From positions 62,001-126,000 of the forward strand of contig NZ_BKAJ01000038.1 of NCBI RefSeq assembly GCF_007992495.1: a stretch of DNA of 64,000 nt, written 5' to 3'. Numbering within the stretch: the stretch's first letter is position 1; the number at the start of each line of letters is the position of its first letter. The stretch comes from Reyranella soli (GTDB taxonomy: Bacteria; Pseudomonadota; Alphaproteobacteria; Reyranellales; Reyranellaceae). Below, in pieces: positions 25,487-33,766 of this stretch. The translations under genes were made by a program, and so were the position numbers. A model generated the notes under the pieces. That model had not been told where the DNA came from. It saw nothing but the letters and a program-made list of their open reading frames with translations, and did no database searches.

Positions 25487-26560
25487 ATGTTCGAGATCCG
25501 CAAGGCTTCCAAGAGCTCGGGAGCGAAATCTACTTCCCGTCGAGATGTCCTGATCGGCGGCACCGCGGCGATCGCGGCTCCCTATGTTCTCAGCACGGCC
25601 GCAAAGGCGTCGGATCGGCTCGTGCTGGTGTTCGCGGGGGGATCGACGCAGATCGCCCTTGAGGAGGCCATCGTCAAGCCCTTCACGGCGGAGACGGGAA
25701 TTCCGGTGACGATCGTGAATACGATCGACATGGCGAAGCTCAAGATCCAGGTGGAATCGAAGACAACCGAATGGGATTTGTTCGACTTCGTCGGCCCGGC
25801 TCTCATGCAAGCCGGGTCTCAAGGCCTCCTCGAAAAGATCGAACCCGATGTTTTCAAGGGAACGGCCATGTTCGAGAATCCGAGTCCCTATATGGTCGGA
25901 TACGGCATCTACGTCGGTGGAATCTGCTGGGATCCGGCCCGAAATCCGAAAGCGCCCCGTACCTATCCCGAGTTCTGGGACGTCAAGAAGTTTCCCGGTC
26001 GCCGCGGGCTGCGCATGCGCGCCAGCGAGACCTTGGAGTGTGCGTTGCTCGCCGACGGCGTTCCGCCAAAGGAGATCTACCCGATGGACCTCGATCGCGC
26101 ATTCAGGTCTCTCGAGCGCATCAAGCCGTATGTTCGCAAGTGGGTTGAGCAGACTCAGCAGACCGTGGATTTGGTGCAGACCGGCGAACTGGACTTCTCG
26201 TACACTTACCTCAATCGGACGAAGGCGGCTCGCGATGCTGGCATCAGCATGGATTTCTCGCAGGACCAGCTCGTCGTCTATGGCTCATACTATGTCGTCC
26301 CGAAGGGCGCTCCGCACAAGAACGCAGCGATGCGGTATCTGTCGTTCTTGTTGCGCCCTGATCGGCTGGCGGATTACTGCAGGCGCGTGAGTGTGATTCC
26401 CGGCAACTTGAAGGCAAATGAATTCCTGGATGAGGCCACCAGAAAATCCCTGCCGGACGTGAACAATCCGGCCTACGTGGTTCTCAACAACGCCTGGTGG
26501 GCAGAGAACTTCGCGAAGGTCGAGCCTCGCTTCAAGGAATTCGTTCTGAGTTCGCGATAG
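25487..26560 (+). CDS. PotD-type ABC substrate-binding protein (Tat signal)
   Basis: This 357-residue receptor has a twin-arginine signal, TSRRDVLIGGTAAIAAPYVL, so it is probably exported folded to the periplasm. The mature part (LVLVFAGGSTQIALEEAIVK, then TEWDLFDFVG) matches the spermidine/putrescine-like extracellular solute-binding family. GAGGTGGAG lies just before the start. It is followed by PotA-, PotB- and PotC-like genes in order. Many PotD-like receptors bind compounds other than polyamines, and the decarboxylase-like neighbour hints at a carboxylate. Confidence 0.88.
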   Translation: MFEIRKASKSSGAKSTSRRDVLIGGTAAIAAPYVLSTAAKASDRLVLVFAGGSTQIALEEAIVKPFTAETGIPVTIVNTIDMAKLKIQVESKTTEWDLFDFVGPALMQAGSQGLLEKIEPDVFKGTAMFENPSPYMVGYGIYVGGICWDPARNPKAPRTYPEFWDVKKFPGRRGLRMRASETLECALLADGVPPKEIYPMDLDRAFRSLERIKPYVRKWVEQTQQTVDLVQTGELDFSYTYLNRTKAARDAGISMDFSQDQLVVYGSYYVVPKGAPHKNAAMRYLSFLLRPDRLADYCRRVSVIPGNLKANEFLDEATRKSLPDVNNPAYVVLNNAWWAENFAKVEPRFKEFVLSSR

Positions 26561-26592
26561 CGGTTACCGGGCAATCCAACAAAGGGGGATAG

Positions 26593-27669
26593 ATGACAGT
26601 CGTGGAGTTGAAGGGTGTCAGTCGAAAATACGGAAATATCGTCGCCCTCGACTGTCTCGACCTCGTCGTTGAAAAGGGGGAATTCCTGACGCTGCTCGGC
26701 CCAAGCGGTTCGGGCAAGACAACGTTGCTGAACATCATAGCGGGCATGACACCACCATCTTCGGGTCGCGTTGAGATAGATGGCCGCGACGTTACGGACA
26801 TGCCCACGCGCCAACGCGGCCTGGGCATGGTCTTTCAGAATTATGCGCTGATGCCGCATATGACGGTTTTCGACAATATTGCCTTTCCGCTGCGCGTCAG
26901 GCGGGTTCGCGAACAGGAGATCCGGATCCGCGTCGCCGAGGTGCTCGACATTGTCAATCTTCGGGATCTTGGCGGTCGAAAGCCACGCGAGCTCTCCGGC
27001 GGGCAGCAACAACGGGTCGCCATAGCCCGATGTCTGGTTTACAAACCCAGCCTCATTCTGATGGACGAGCCGCTCGGTGCGCTCGACAAGAAGCTGCGGG
27101 AACAACTACAGCTCGAGATAAAGCGCCTGCATTCCGATCTCGGCGTGACGGTCGTTTACGTGACGCACGACCAGGAGGAGGCGCTCACGCTGTCCGACAG
27201 AATCTGCCTTATGAACACCGGCCGAATCGAGCAGCTTGGAACGCCGCACGAGCTGTATTTTGCGCCAGAAACGGTGTTCGGAGCCCAGTTTCTCGGGGAG
27301 TCGAACGTGTTGACCGCGACGGTTTCGGAAAGCAGCTCCGAGGAGACCGTATTGCGATGCTCGGTCGGCACGATCAGGGCGCCGACGACGAGCGTCGCAA
27401 CGGGCGCCGAAGTCACCATTGTCGTCCGCCCGGAAAACATTCGCAGGTTGGCGCCGGGCGAGTGCATCGGCAACGAGCTGTCGGGCGAGCTGATCGATAC
27501 AACCTTCGTCGGTGGTGTGACGAGGTACTATGTCAGGCCTGACAATGGCAGCGTCCTTGTCTTGAAGGAGTTGACCAATAGGACGGCCTGGGCGGCAGGG
27601 AGTGGGAAAGTCAGAATTGGCTGGTCGGCGGAACACACGCTGGTCATTCAGAACATTGCCGGAAGGTGA
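26593..27669 (+). CDS. PotA-type ABC ATP-binding protein
   Basis: This 358-residue ATPase has Walker A GPSGSGKT at 36-43, Q-loop in MVFQNYALMPHM, signature LSGGQQQR, Walker B LILMDEP and H-loop in VTHDQEEA. A C-terminal TOBE domain of ~120 residues follows, as in PotA/CysA-type proteins. AAAGGGGG lies before the start. It powers the permease pair encoded immediately downstream, whose first gene begins 3 nt after its stop. Confidence 0.93.
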   Translation: MTVVELKGVSRKYGNIVALDCLDLVVEKGEFLTLLGPSGSGKTTLLNIIAGMTPPSSGRVEIDGRDVTDMPTRQRGLGMVFQNYALMPHMTVFDNIAFPLRVRRVREQEIRIRVAEVLDIVNLRDLGGRKPRELSGGQQQRVAIARCLVYKPSLILMDEPLGALDKKLREQLQLEIKRLHSDLGVTVVYVTHDQEEALTLSDRICLMNTGRIEQLGTPHELYFAPETVFGAQFLGESNVLTATVSESSSEETVLRCSVGTIRAPTTSVATGAEVTIVVRPENIRRLAPGECIGNELSGELIDTTFVGGVTRYYVRPDNGSVLVLKELTNRTAWAAGSGKVRIGWSAEHTLVIQNIAGR

Positions 27670-27672
27670 ATT

Positions 27673-28500
27673 GTGAAGCCCTCCATTTCGCAAGCTGAGT
27701 CGCTGGCGTTTCTTGGTCCGGTTTGCGCGGTCATGAGCCTTGGATTCATTGTCCCGCTCGGATTTATTTTCTTCCGTAGCTTCACGATAGACGGCGTCTT
27801 CACGCTCGAAGGTTTCAGGAGCTTGCTCACGAGCCCGCTTTTTGTGCGGGTATTCTGGACGACTCTTGAAATCTCCCTGATTGCCAGCATTGTCGCGCTG
27901 GCCGTGGGGTATCCGGTTGCTCTTCACATATCGCGTCAATCCGAGAGAGTGCGCTCGCTCTACCTGATCATGGTCCTCCTGCCGTTCTGGACGAGCATTC
28001 TGGTGAAGAGCTACGCGTTCACGGTGATCCTCGGCGATGCCGGGCTGATCAACACCGCGTTGCGCGCTTTGCGCCTTCCTCAGTTTGAAATGATATTCAA
28101 TCGGTTCGGGGTGCTCGCCGCATCGACGAACTTCCTCGTTCCGTTCGCGGTATTTCCAATCCTCGCCAACCTGCTTGCCCAGGATCCGAACCTTGGCAAG
28201 GCGGCGGAAGTGATGGGCGCGGGCCCGCTCAGGATATTCTGGCGAATTACCTTCCCGTTGAGCGGGTCGGGTGTCCTGGCCGGATTTATCCTTACGTTCG
28301 TCCTATCGCTGGGGCTCTTCGCGACACCAGCGCTCCTCGGCGGGCGTCACGACATGATGATGGCCAATCTCATCGATTTCTACACGAGGGATACCCTGAA
28401 TTGGAACGCAGCGTCCGCCATCGCAGTGATTCTGCTGTTCACAAGCGCCGTGCTTCTTCTACTGCTGAACCGGGTCCGGGGCACAGAGAAATTTGCCTGA
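27673..28500 (+). CDS. PotB-type ABC permease
   Basis: This 275-residue inner-membrane protein with about six hydrophobic segments starts at GTG 27673. The EAA loop reads AAEVMGAGPLRIFWRITFPL near residue 180, the site of contact with the ATPase. It pairs with the following PotC-like permease. Length and topology are normal for the family. Confidence 0.9.
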   Translation: MKPSISQAESLAFLGPVCAVMSLGFIVPLGFIFFRSFTIDGVFTLEGFRSLLTSPLFVRVFWTTLEISLIASIVALAVGYPVALHISRQSERVRSLYLIMVLLPFWTSILVKSYAFTVILGDAGLINTALRALRLPQFEMIFNRFGVLAASTNFLVPFAVFPILANLLAQDPNLGKAAEVMGAGPLRIFWRITFPLSGSGVLAGFILTFVLSLGLFATPALLGGRHDMMMANLIDFYTRDTLNWNAASAIAVILLFTSAVLLLLLNRVRGTEKFA

Positions 28501-28528
28501 TCCTAACGGCAAGCGAGAGACGAACTCC

Positions 28529-29374
28529 ATGAACAGTCCGGCCAGGAAGCTAAATCTGGGCGCCATCGGGAAGCCCGTGCATTGGAGGTTTCCGCTGACG
28601 GGCATCATGGCCTGGTCCGCATTTGCTTTCCTGCTTCTACCCAGTCTCATCATTATCCCGATCTCGTTCGGTAATAAGAACCAGATCGTCTTTCCTCCGA
28701 CGGCGTTTCATTGGGATCTTTACTATCTCTTCTTTACAACCTCCACTTGGATAGCGGCGACGACTCAGAGCGCCAAGGTCGCGCTGTTGAGCACCGCCAT
28801 TGCGTTGACGCTCGGTACGCTGGCCGCCTACGGAATCGAGCGGTCGCGCTTGCGCGGAAAGCAGCTGTTGCTGGTCGTACTGCTGAGCCCACTTCTCATT
28901 CCTGGCGTGGTTACCGCCCTGGGTCTCTACTCGTACTTCGCCGTGATCGGGCTTTCAGGCAGCACCACCGCGCTTGTCATGGGGCACACCGTCTTCTTGT
29001 GCCCATTCGTCATCGTGACGGTTTCTGCGGGAATCAAGGAGCTCGACGGCAGCATTGAAACTGCTGCCTCGGTAATGGGGGCGGGCCGATTCAAGATCTT
29101 TACGGCGGTCGTGCTGCCGCAGCTGCGCCCTTCGCTGGTGAGCGCCGGCCTATTCTCCTTCCTCATGTCCTTCGACGAGCTGGTGATTTCCTGGTTCATA
29201 TCTGGCGCGCAAACGACCACGCTTCCTGTGAAGATGTACAGCAGCGTCCAAACGGAGACGTCGCCAATTCTCGCCGCCATTTCGACGATGTTGACCATCC
29301 TGTCTGTGATCATCTGCCTCGGCGCCGAGGGCGCCAGGAACCTCAGGAAAAAGGCCGTTGCCGCAGACAGCTGA
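28529..29374 (+). CDS. PotC-type ABC permease
   Basis: This 281-residue permease has six predicted membrane segments and an EAA loop, TAASVMGAGRFKIFTAVVLP, near residue 180. The ATG at 28529 is preferred over a TTG at 28493 because GAGAGA lies upstream and the earlier extension is hydrophilic and overlaps potB. It completes the importer. The VOC protein gene follows after 114 nt. Confidence 0.9.
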   Translation: MNSPARKLNLGAIGKPVHWRFPLTGIMAWSAFAFLLLPSLIIIPISFGNKNQIVFPPTAFHWDLYYLFFTTSTWIAATTQSAKVALLSTAIALTLGTLAAYGIERSRLRGKQLLLVVLLSPLLIPGVVTALGLYSYFAVIGLSGSTTALVMGHTVFLCPFVIVTVSAGIKELDGSIETAASVMGAGRFKIFTAVVLPQLRPSLVSAGLFSFLMSFDELVISWFISGAQTTTLPVKMYSSVQTETSPILAAISTMLTILSVIICLGAEGARNLRKKAVAADS

Positions 29375-29488
29375 GATGATTTTGCAGACCATAGGTTCCC
29401 CTTGGCTGCGTGGGACAACATGGATACTTCGTCCCGGCGGGTCTTGTTGACGCCGTCCTGACCTTCCCCTGACCGACTGGAGATACTC

Positions 29489-29899
29489 ATGCCGCTTGGC
29501 GCCCTGCAGCACTACACGATCGAACCTTCCGACCTCGAGCGCACCAGGAACTTCTACTGCGACGTACTGGGGCTCGAAAACGGCGAGCGCCCTCCGCTCG
29601 GCTTTCCGGGCTACTGGCTCTATTCGGGAGGTGTCGCGACAGTCCATCTCCTGGGCGAGCGTAAGCCGCGCGAGGGCATCGTCGTGAGGGGCACCAATGC
29701 CAGGTTCGAGAATACCGGCCGCTTCGACCATATTGCCTTCGCTGCCACCGACATCGACGGCGTTCGCAAGCGGCTCCAGTCGAACAACGTGACGTTCCGT
29801 GAGCAGACCATCCCGCGCACCGGCGGCCAGCAGATCTTTCTGTACGATCCCGATGGCGTCGGCGTCGAGCTGAACTTTCCCTCGGCAAACGCGCGCTGA
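29489..29899 (+). CDS. VOC/glyoxalase-fold protein
   Basis: This 136-residue single-module protein of the vicinal oxygen chelate superfamily has LQHYTIEPSDLERTRNFYCD at the N-terminus, GRFDHIAFAATDIDGV in the middle and QQIFLYDPDGVGVELNFP at the end. Candidate metal ligands H8, the central H and the terminal E are in their usual places. GGAG precedes the start. It may be a dioxygenase, isomerase or lyase acting on the compound taken up by the Pot-type importer, but the reaction cannot be specified. Confidence 0.82.
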   Translation: MPLGALQHYTIEPSDLERTRNFYCDVLGLENGERPPLGFPGYWLYSGGVATVHLLGERKPREGIVVRGTNARFENTGRFDHIAFAATDIDGVRKRLQSNNVTFREQTIPRTGGQQIFLYDPDGVGVELNFPSANAR

Positions 29900-30135
29900 A
29901 GCGCGCTGGCTTCGCTCGAGTTCGATATCCCTCCAGTCCGGTAATGACGCCACAAACGCGGTGCTTTCGATTCGAGCATCGGCAGATCCTGCCGCTCGTT
30001 CAGGATCGCGATGGTGTGTCGACGTTGACAGCACTGCTGGCACTCGCGTCCGGCGACACAAGGCGCGGCGTTATTATTGCGCGTCAGACCCCTCTACGGG
30101 GCGCAAAAACTCGCGAAAACGAAATCGAGGATCGC

Positions 30136-30175
30136 AACCAAAGTTATTGACTGGACTGCACTTTGGTTATATAGA
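30136..30175 (+). promoter_or_regulatory. Candidate sigma-70 promoter inside an inverted repeat
   Basis: TTGACT (30147-30152), a 17-nt spacer and TATAGA (30170-30175) give near-consensus spacing. A perfect 8-bp inverted repeat, AACCAAAG (30136-30143) and CTTTGGTT (30161-30168), brackets the -35 element and spacer and would suit a repressor. No protein gene follows on the plus strand, so it would drive a short RNA or be fortuitous. Confidence 0.45.
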
Positions 30176-30336
30176 TGCTTCGTTGCACTGCTTACCGGTG
30201 TTCCCGCTCTATGCATCGTTTATCCGATCGCGTGCCAGACGGCTCCTGCCCGGGAGCTTGTCATCCCGTCCGGCTGCGTTCGGTCGGACGGGCGCAATGA
30301 TCGTCCGTAAGGGGTGCCGTCAGCGGAGGGGCAGCA

Positions 30337-30436
30337 GAAAATGCATAAAATGCAGAAAATCCAAAAGCGGCGTGAATTCAATGGCCTGGCGGACACCGGC
30401 CGACCTGCAAAAAATATGCAGAAAATGCAGAAATTC
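30337..30436. repeat. Two clusters of 9-nt AAAATGCAG-type repeats
   Basis: Cluster one (30337-30367) reads as consecutive units AAAATGCAT, AAAATGCAG and AAAATCCAA. Cluster two (30409-30436) has ATGCAG, AAAATGCAG and a degenerate unit. The stretch between them starts with CGTGAATT and the second cluster ends with AATTCACG, an 8-nt inverted pair. The 9-nt period gives an apparent three-residue protein repeat in any frame, which explains the odd open frames here. Confidence 0.6.
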
Positions 30437-30516
30437 ACGAGCGAGGCGACTGCAGTGCATGCACTCTCCGGCAACGCACTGTGCTTGCGCGTCACGGCGC
30501 GGCGGCAGTCGCGAGC

Positions 30517-31356
30517 CTAGACGGGCTCCGTCCCCGCCACGATCACGCGATGCATCAGCCGTCGCTCGCCTTCGGGATAGTCGGCGTTGGCCTTGTGCAT
30601 GGTGCAGCGGTTGTCCCAGATCACGATGTCGCCTTGCCGCCAGACATGGCGGTACTGGTATTTCATCTGCGTCGCGTGCTCGATCAGCTCGTCGAGCAGC
30701 CGATCGCTCTCGTCCAGATCGAGCCCGACGATGCGCTCCATGCGATTGGGATTGAGATAGAGCGACCGGCGATGCGTCTCCGGATGCGTGCGCACCAACG
30801 GATGCGTGGCCTCCGGCATTGCCGCCATCTCCTCGGCCGGCCGCGTCGAGACGTAGGTGAGCTTGCGCCGCGAATGGTATTTGTGGACCACCTTCAGCGG
30901 ATCGATGCGCCGCTTCATGTCGGCCGGCAGGTCGTCGTAGGCGGCGTACATGTTGGTGAACTGCGTGTCGCCGCCCTTCGAGGGCACGACGACGCCGTAG
31001 AGCATGGTGAGCGAGCAGGGGGCGCGCATGAAGCTGTCGTCGGTGTGCCAGTTGGCGCCGTTCACAATCTTGCGGCCGTCACCCAGCGTGTCGCGGTCCT
31101 CGCTCGAGATGATGTTGACCTCGGCGCACTCCGGCGTGCGCTCGAGTTGCTTGCGCAACATCGGCACGCCGAACCGCGCCATCGCGTCGCGAAATGCCGG
31201 CGGCGCCAGCTTCTGGCCGCGTACGCACAGCACCAGATTGTCGTGCAGCACATCGACCAGCGCGGCCTGCGTTGCTGCATCAGGCAGCTGATTGAGGTCG
31301 ATACCGCTGACCGCCGCGGCCATGTGGCCGCCGAGTTTCTCGGTCTGAAAACTCAT
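30517..31356 (-). CDS. TauD/TfdA-family Fe(II)/2-oxoglutarate dioxygenase
   Basis: This 279-residue enzyme has the facial triad H104-x-D106 (NWHTDDSFM) and H254 (CTMHKANADY), plus R270 in LMHRV for 2-oxoglutarate. The family hydroxylates taurine, 2,4-D and other sulfonates or aryl ethers, releasing succinate and CO2. The start at 31356 is preceded by GGGAG. A longer frame to 31440 is not needed because family similarity begins at MSFQTEKLGG. It is divergent from the glutathione transferase gene, 65 nt away. Confidence 0.9.
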   Translation of the reverse strand: MSFQTEKLGGHMAAAVSGIDLNQLPDAATQAALVDVLHDNLVLCVRGQKLAPPAFRDAMARFGVPMLRKQLERTPECAEVNIISSEDRDTLGDGRKIVNGANWHTDDSFMRAPCSLTMLYGVVVPSKGGDTQFTNMYAAYDDLPADMKRRIDPLKVVHKYHSRRKLTYVSTRPAEEMAAMPEATHPLVRTHPETHRRSLYLNPNRMERIVGLDLDESDRLLDELIEHATQMKYQYRHVWRQGDIVIWDNRCTMHKANADYPEGERRLMHRVIVAGTEPV

Positions 31357-31421
31357 GGCGTTACTCCCAAGATGCGCGATAACGTGCGCGCCCAATCGAC
31401 GAATCTCAAGAGGGGGAACCC

Positions 31422-32018
31422 ATGAAGCTCGCCTATTCACCCGCCAGCCCGTATGTCCGCAAGGTCAATGCCTGCGCCATCGCCCGCGGCATCGACAAGC
31501 AGGTCGAGCGCTGGAAGGTCGGCACGACCGATCCCGCGCTGCTCGACTTCAACCCGCTCTCCAAGGTGCCGACGCTGATCCTCGACGACGGCACTCGGCT
31601 CTACGACAGCCCGGTGATCTGCGAGTATCTCGACAGCGTCGGCAGTGCGCCGAAACTCTTCCCGGCGGCCGGCCCAGCGCGCTGGAAGGCGATCACCCAG
31701 CAGGCGCTGGGCGATGGCATTCTGGACGCCACCCAGCCGCGCCGCCGCGAGATCGCGCTGCCGCAGGATGACGGCCGCAAGGCCTACATCGAGCTGCAGC
31801 GGGGCAAGGTGAAGCGGTCGCTCGCCGAGCTGGAGAAGGACGCGGGTTCGCTCGGCGATCTCAAGACCATCGGCGAGATCACCATCGGCTGCGCGCTGGG
31901 CTATCTCGACTTCCGCTACGCCAACGAGCCGTGGCGCCCCGGCCATCCCAAGCTCGAAGCCTGGTACGCCAAGGTCGTGAAGCTGCCGCCGCTTGCCGAG
32001 ACCACGCCGGTGGGGTGA
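31422..32018 (+). CDS. Glutathione S-transferase-like protein
   Basis: This 198-residue protein has an N-terminal thioredoxin-like domain (LAYSPASPYVRKVNACAI, with the NPLSKVPTLILDDG cis-proline region and the DSPVICEYLD glutathione-binding loop) and a helical C-terminal domain. AGAGGGGGA precedes the start. A serine in the PASPY segment is the probable glutathione-activating residue. The partner of the reaction is unknown. A nested palindrome follows 8 nt after the stop. Confidence 0.87.
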   Translation: MKLAYSPASPYVRKVNACAIARGIDKQVERWKVGTTDPALLDFNPLSKVPTLILDDGTRLYDSPVICEYLDSVGSAPKLFPAAGPARWKAITQQALGDGILDATQPRRREIALPQDDGRKAYIELQRGKVKRSLAELEKDAGSLGDLKTIGEITIGCALGYLDFRYANEPWRPGHPKLEAWYAKVVKLPPLAETTPVG

Positions 32019-32026
32019 GTCTCATT

Positions 32027-32100
32027 CTTGCCGGACCGCGGACCTCCAGGTCCGGAAGACGAAGATCATGAGCGGACCTGAAGGTCCGCGGTCCGGCAAG
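32027..32100. repeat. Nested inverted-repeat element (28-bp arms)
   Basis: The left arm 32027-32054 and right arm 32073-32100 are complementary over 28 bases with one mismatch. Each arm also contains its own palindrome (CGGACCT/AGGTCCG). The 18-nt loop contains GAAGAC and ends ATCATGAG. It lies between the glutathione transferase stop and the HpaB-type start. It shares its architecture with the element at 38301-38375 though the arm sequences differ. Confidence 0.75.
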
Positions 32101-32172
32101 ACTATCGGCAAGTGGCTTGCTCGTGTCGGGACATCGGACAAAACTCTTACACACGTCAGACAAGGGGCGACG

Positions 32173-33612
32173 ATGCCGGCACGGACGGGCGAGCAATTCC
32201 TGAAGGGCCTGCGAGGCCCGCGCGAAGTATGGGTCGACGGCGAGCGCATCAAGGACGTCGTCGACCATCCCAAGCTCACCGGCGCCGCCCATGCGCTGGC
32301 CGAGGTCTTCGATCTGCATCACCAGCATCCCGACATCCTGCTGATGCCGGACGAGGAGACGGGCGAGCCGATCCCCGTCAGCCACATGATCCCGCGCTCG
32401 CGCGACGACCTCCTGCGCCGCAGCAAGGCACTGCGCCGCGTCGCCGAGTATTCGGTCGGCCTGATGGGCCGCACGCCCGACTACATGAACGTCACCTACG
32501 CCGGTTTCGCCGGCAATCGCGGCGGATGGGCCGACCACGGCAACGAGGCTGGCGCCGAGCGCCTGGTCGCCTACCAGAAATTCCTGCGCCGGGGCGACAT
32601 CTCGCTCACCCATACCATCGTGCAGCCGACCGTCGACAAGGCGATGGGCGACGCGCCGCAGGCCGGCAACCCCTATGGGCTGCGCAAGGTCGGTGACACC
32701 GAGCACGGCATCGTCGTGCGCGGCGCGCGCATCCTCGCCACGCTGGCGCCGTTCGCCGACGAGATCGCGGTCTATCCCGCGCTGCCGCTGCCCGCCGGCG
32801 CCGACGCCTATGCCCTGTCGTTCTGCATCCCCATGAGCGCGCCCGGGCTGAAGTTCCTGTGCCGCGACAGCGCCTCGGCGTCGTCCAACCGCTTCGACCA
32901 TCCGCTGTCGAGCCGCTTCGACGAGCAGGACGCCTTCGTCATCTTCGACGACGTCGAGATCCCGCGCGACCGCCTGTTCATCGACGGCAACCTCGCCGCC
33001 TACAACTCGGTGATGACGACGAGCTGGCCGGCCAACATCCAGCAGCAGACCATGATCCGCGCCTCGGTGAAGCTCGACTTCGCCTGGGGCCTGGCGCTGC
33101 GCGTGGCGGCCGCCATCAATGCCGCCGATCCCGAGACGATGCGCATGATCGGCGAGATCTGGAGCTATTCCGAGTTCACCCGCTCGGCCGTCGTCGCCGC
33201 CGAGACCGAGGCGCGGGAATGGCCGGGCGGCCTGTGGACGCCGGCGACGGCGCCGCTGCATGCCCTGCGGGCGACGCTGCCACTGTGGTTCCCGCGGGTG
33301 AACGAGATCCTGCGCCTGATCGGCTCGCACAATGTCTTCGCCACGCCGACTACCGCGCAGATGGCCGACAAGGACCTGCGGCCGCTGATCGACCAGTACC
33401 TGCCCGGCGCCAAGGGCATGCCGGCCGAGGAGCGCATTCGCATCTTCCGCCTCGCCTGGGACTTCGCCGGCAGCGCGCTTGCCAGCCGCAACGAGCAGTA
33501 CGAACGCTTCTATCTCGCGTCCTCGCCGCGCAATCTCGCGCGCCACCTCGTCTTCACCGACCGCAACCGCGCCGACCGGCTGGTCGATCGCTTCCTGAAG
33601 GAACCGTACTGA
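32173..33612 (+). CDS. 4-hydroxyphenylacetate 3-hydroxylase-type FADH2 monooxygenase (HpaB-like)
   Basis: This 479-residue protein shows the HpaB family pattern: KGLRGPREVWVDGERIKDV at the N-terminus, YMNVTYAGFAGNRGGWAD near residue 110, LTHTIVQPTVDKA near 150, and FDDVEIPRDRLFIDGN near 270. These enzymes hydroxylate phenols with FADH2 from a separate reductase, and no reductase gene is nearby. The ATG at 32173 with AAGGGG upstream is chosen. The open frame continues upstream through the palindromic element to 31993, but that part is not family-like. The phenolic substrate is undetermined. Confidence 0.88.
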   Translation: MPARTGEQFLKGLRGPREVWVDGERIKDVVDHPKLTGAAHALAEVFDLHHQHPDILLMPDEETGEPIPVSHMIPRSRDDLLRRSKALRRVAEYSVGLMGRTPDYMNVTYAGFAGNRGGWADHGNEAGAERLVAYQKFLRRGDISLTHTIVQPTVDKAMGDAPQAGNPYGLRKVGDTEHGIVVRGARILATLAPFADEIAVYPALPLPAGADAYALSFCIPMSAPGLKFLCRDSASASSNRFDHPLSSRFDEQDAFVIFDDVEIPRDRLFIDGNLAAYNSVMTTSWPANIQQQTMIRASVKLDFAWGLALRVAAAINAADPETMRMIGEIWSYSEFTRSAVVAAETEAREWPGGLWTPATAPLHALRATLPLWFPRVNEILRLIGSHNVFATPTTAQMADKDLRPLIDQYLPGAKGMPAEERIRIFRLAWDFAGSALASRNEQYERFYLASSPRNLARHLVFTDRNRADRLVDRFLKEPY

Positions 33613-33766
33613 CCAGAGCGCGCAGGCGTGCGATAATCGGGGTCTTGCAAGGGGCAGGGACGGCATACGCCCGTTGCAGGAGTTTGGGGATTTTCGCGCG
33701 TTCGATCGAGAAGTCCACGTCAGCTTGGTTTCGTGTCAGGGGGTCAACGGCCAAGGCGGAGTTGAG

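Larger units (their letters stand above)
29900..30516. other. Long intergenic region with a promoter-like site and short tandem repeats
   Basis: Between the VOC gene and the convergent TauD-type gene lie 617 bases with no gene I accept. It holds a promoter-like sequence within an inverted repeat (30136-30175) and two clusters of 9-nt repeats (30337-30436). Open frames here are driven by the repeats, for example a minus-strand frame with repeated FCIFCIF, and lack plausible starts. Confidence 0.5.

Noticed and set aside
30220-30495. 91-residue minus-strand frame with repeated FCIFCIF
   Set aside because: The repeated residues come from the 9-nt AAAATGCAG repeats, and there is no ribosome-binding site.
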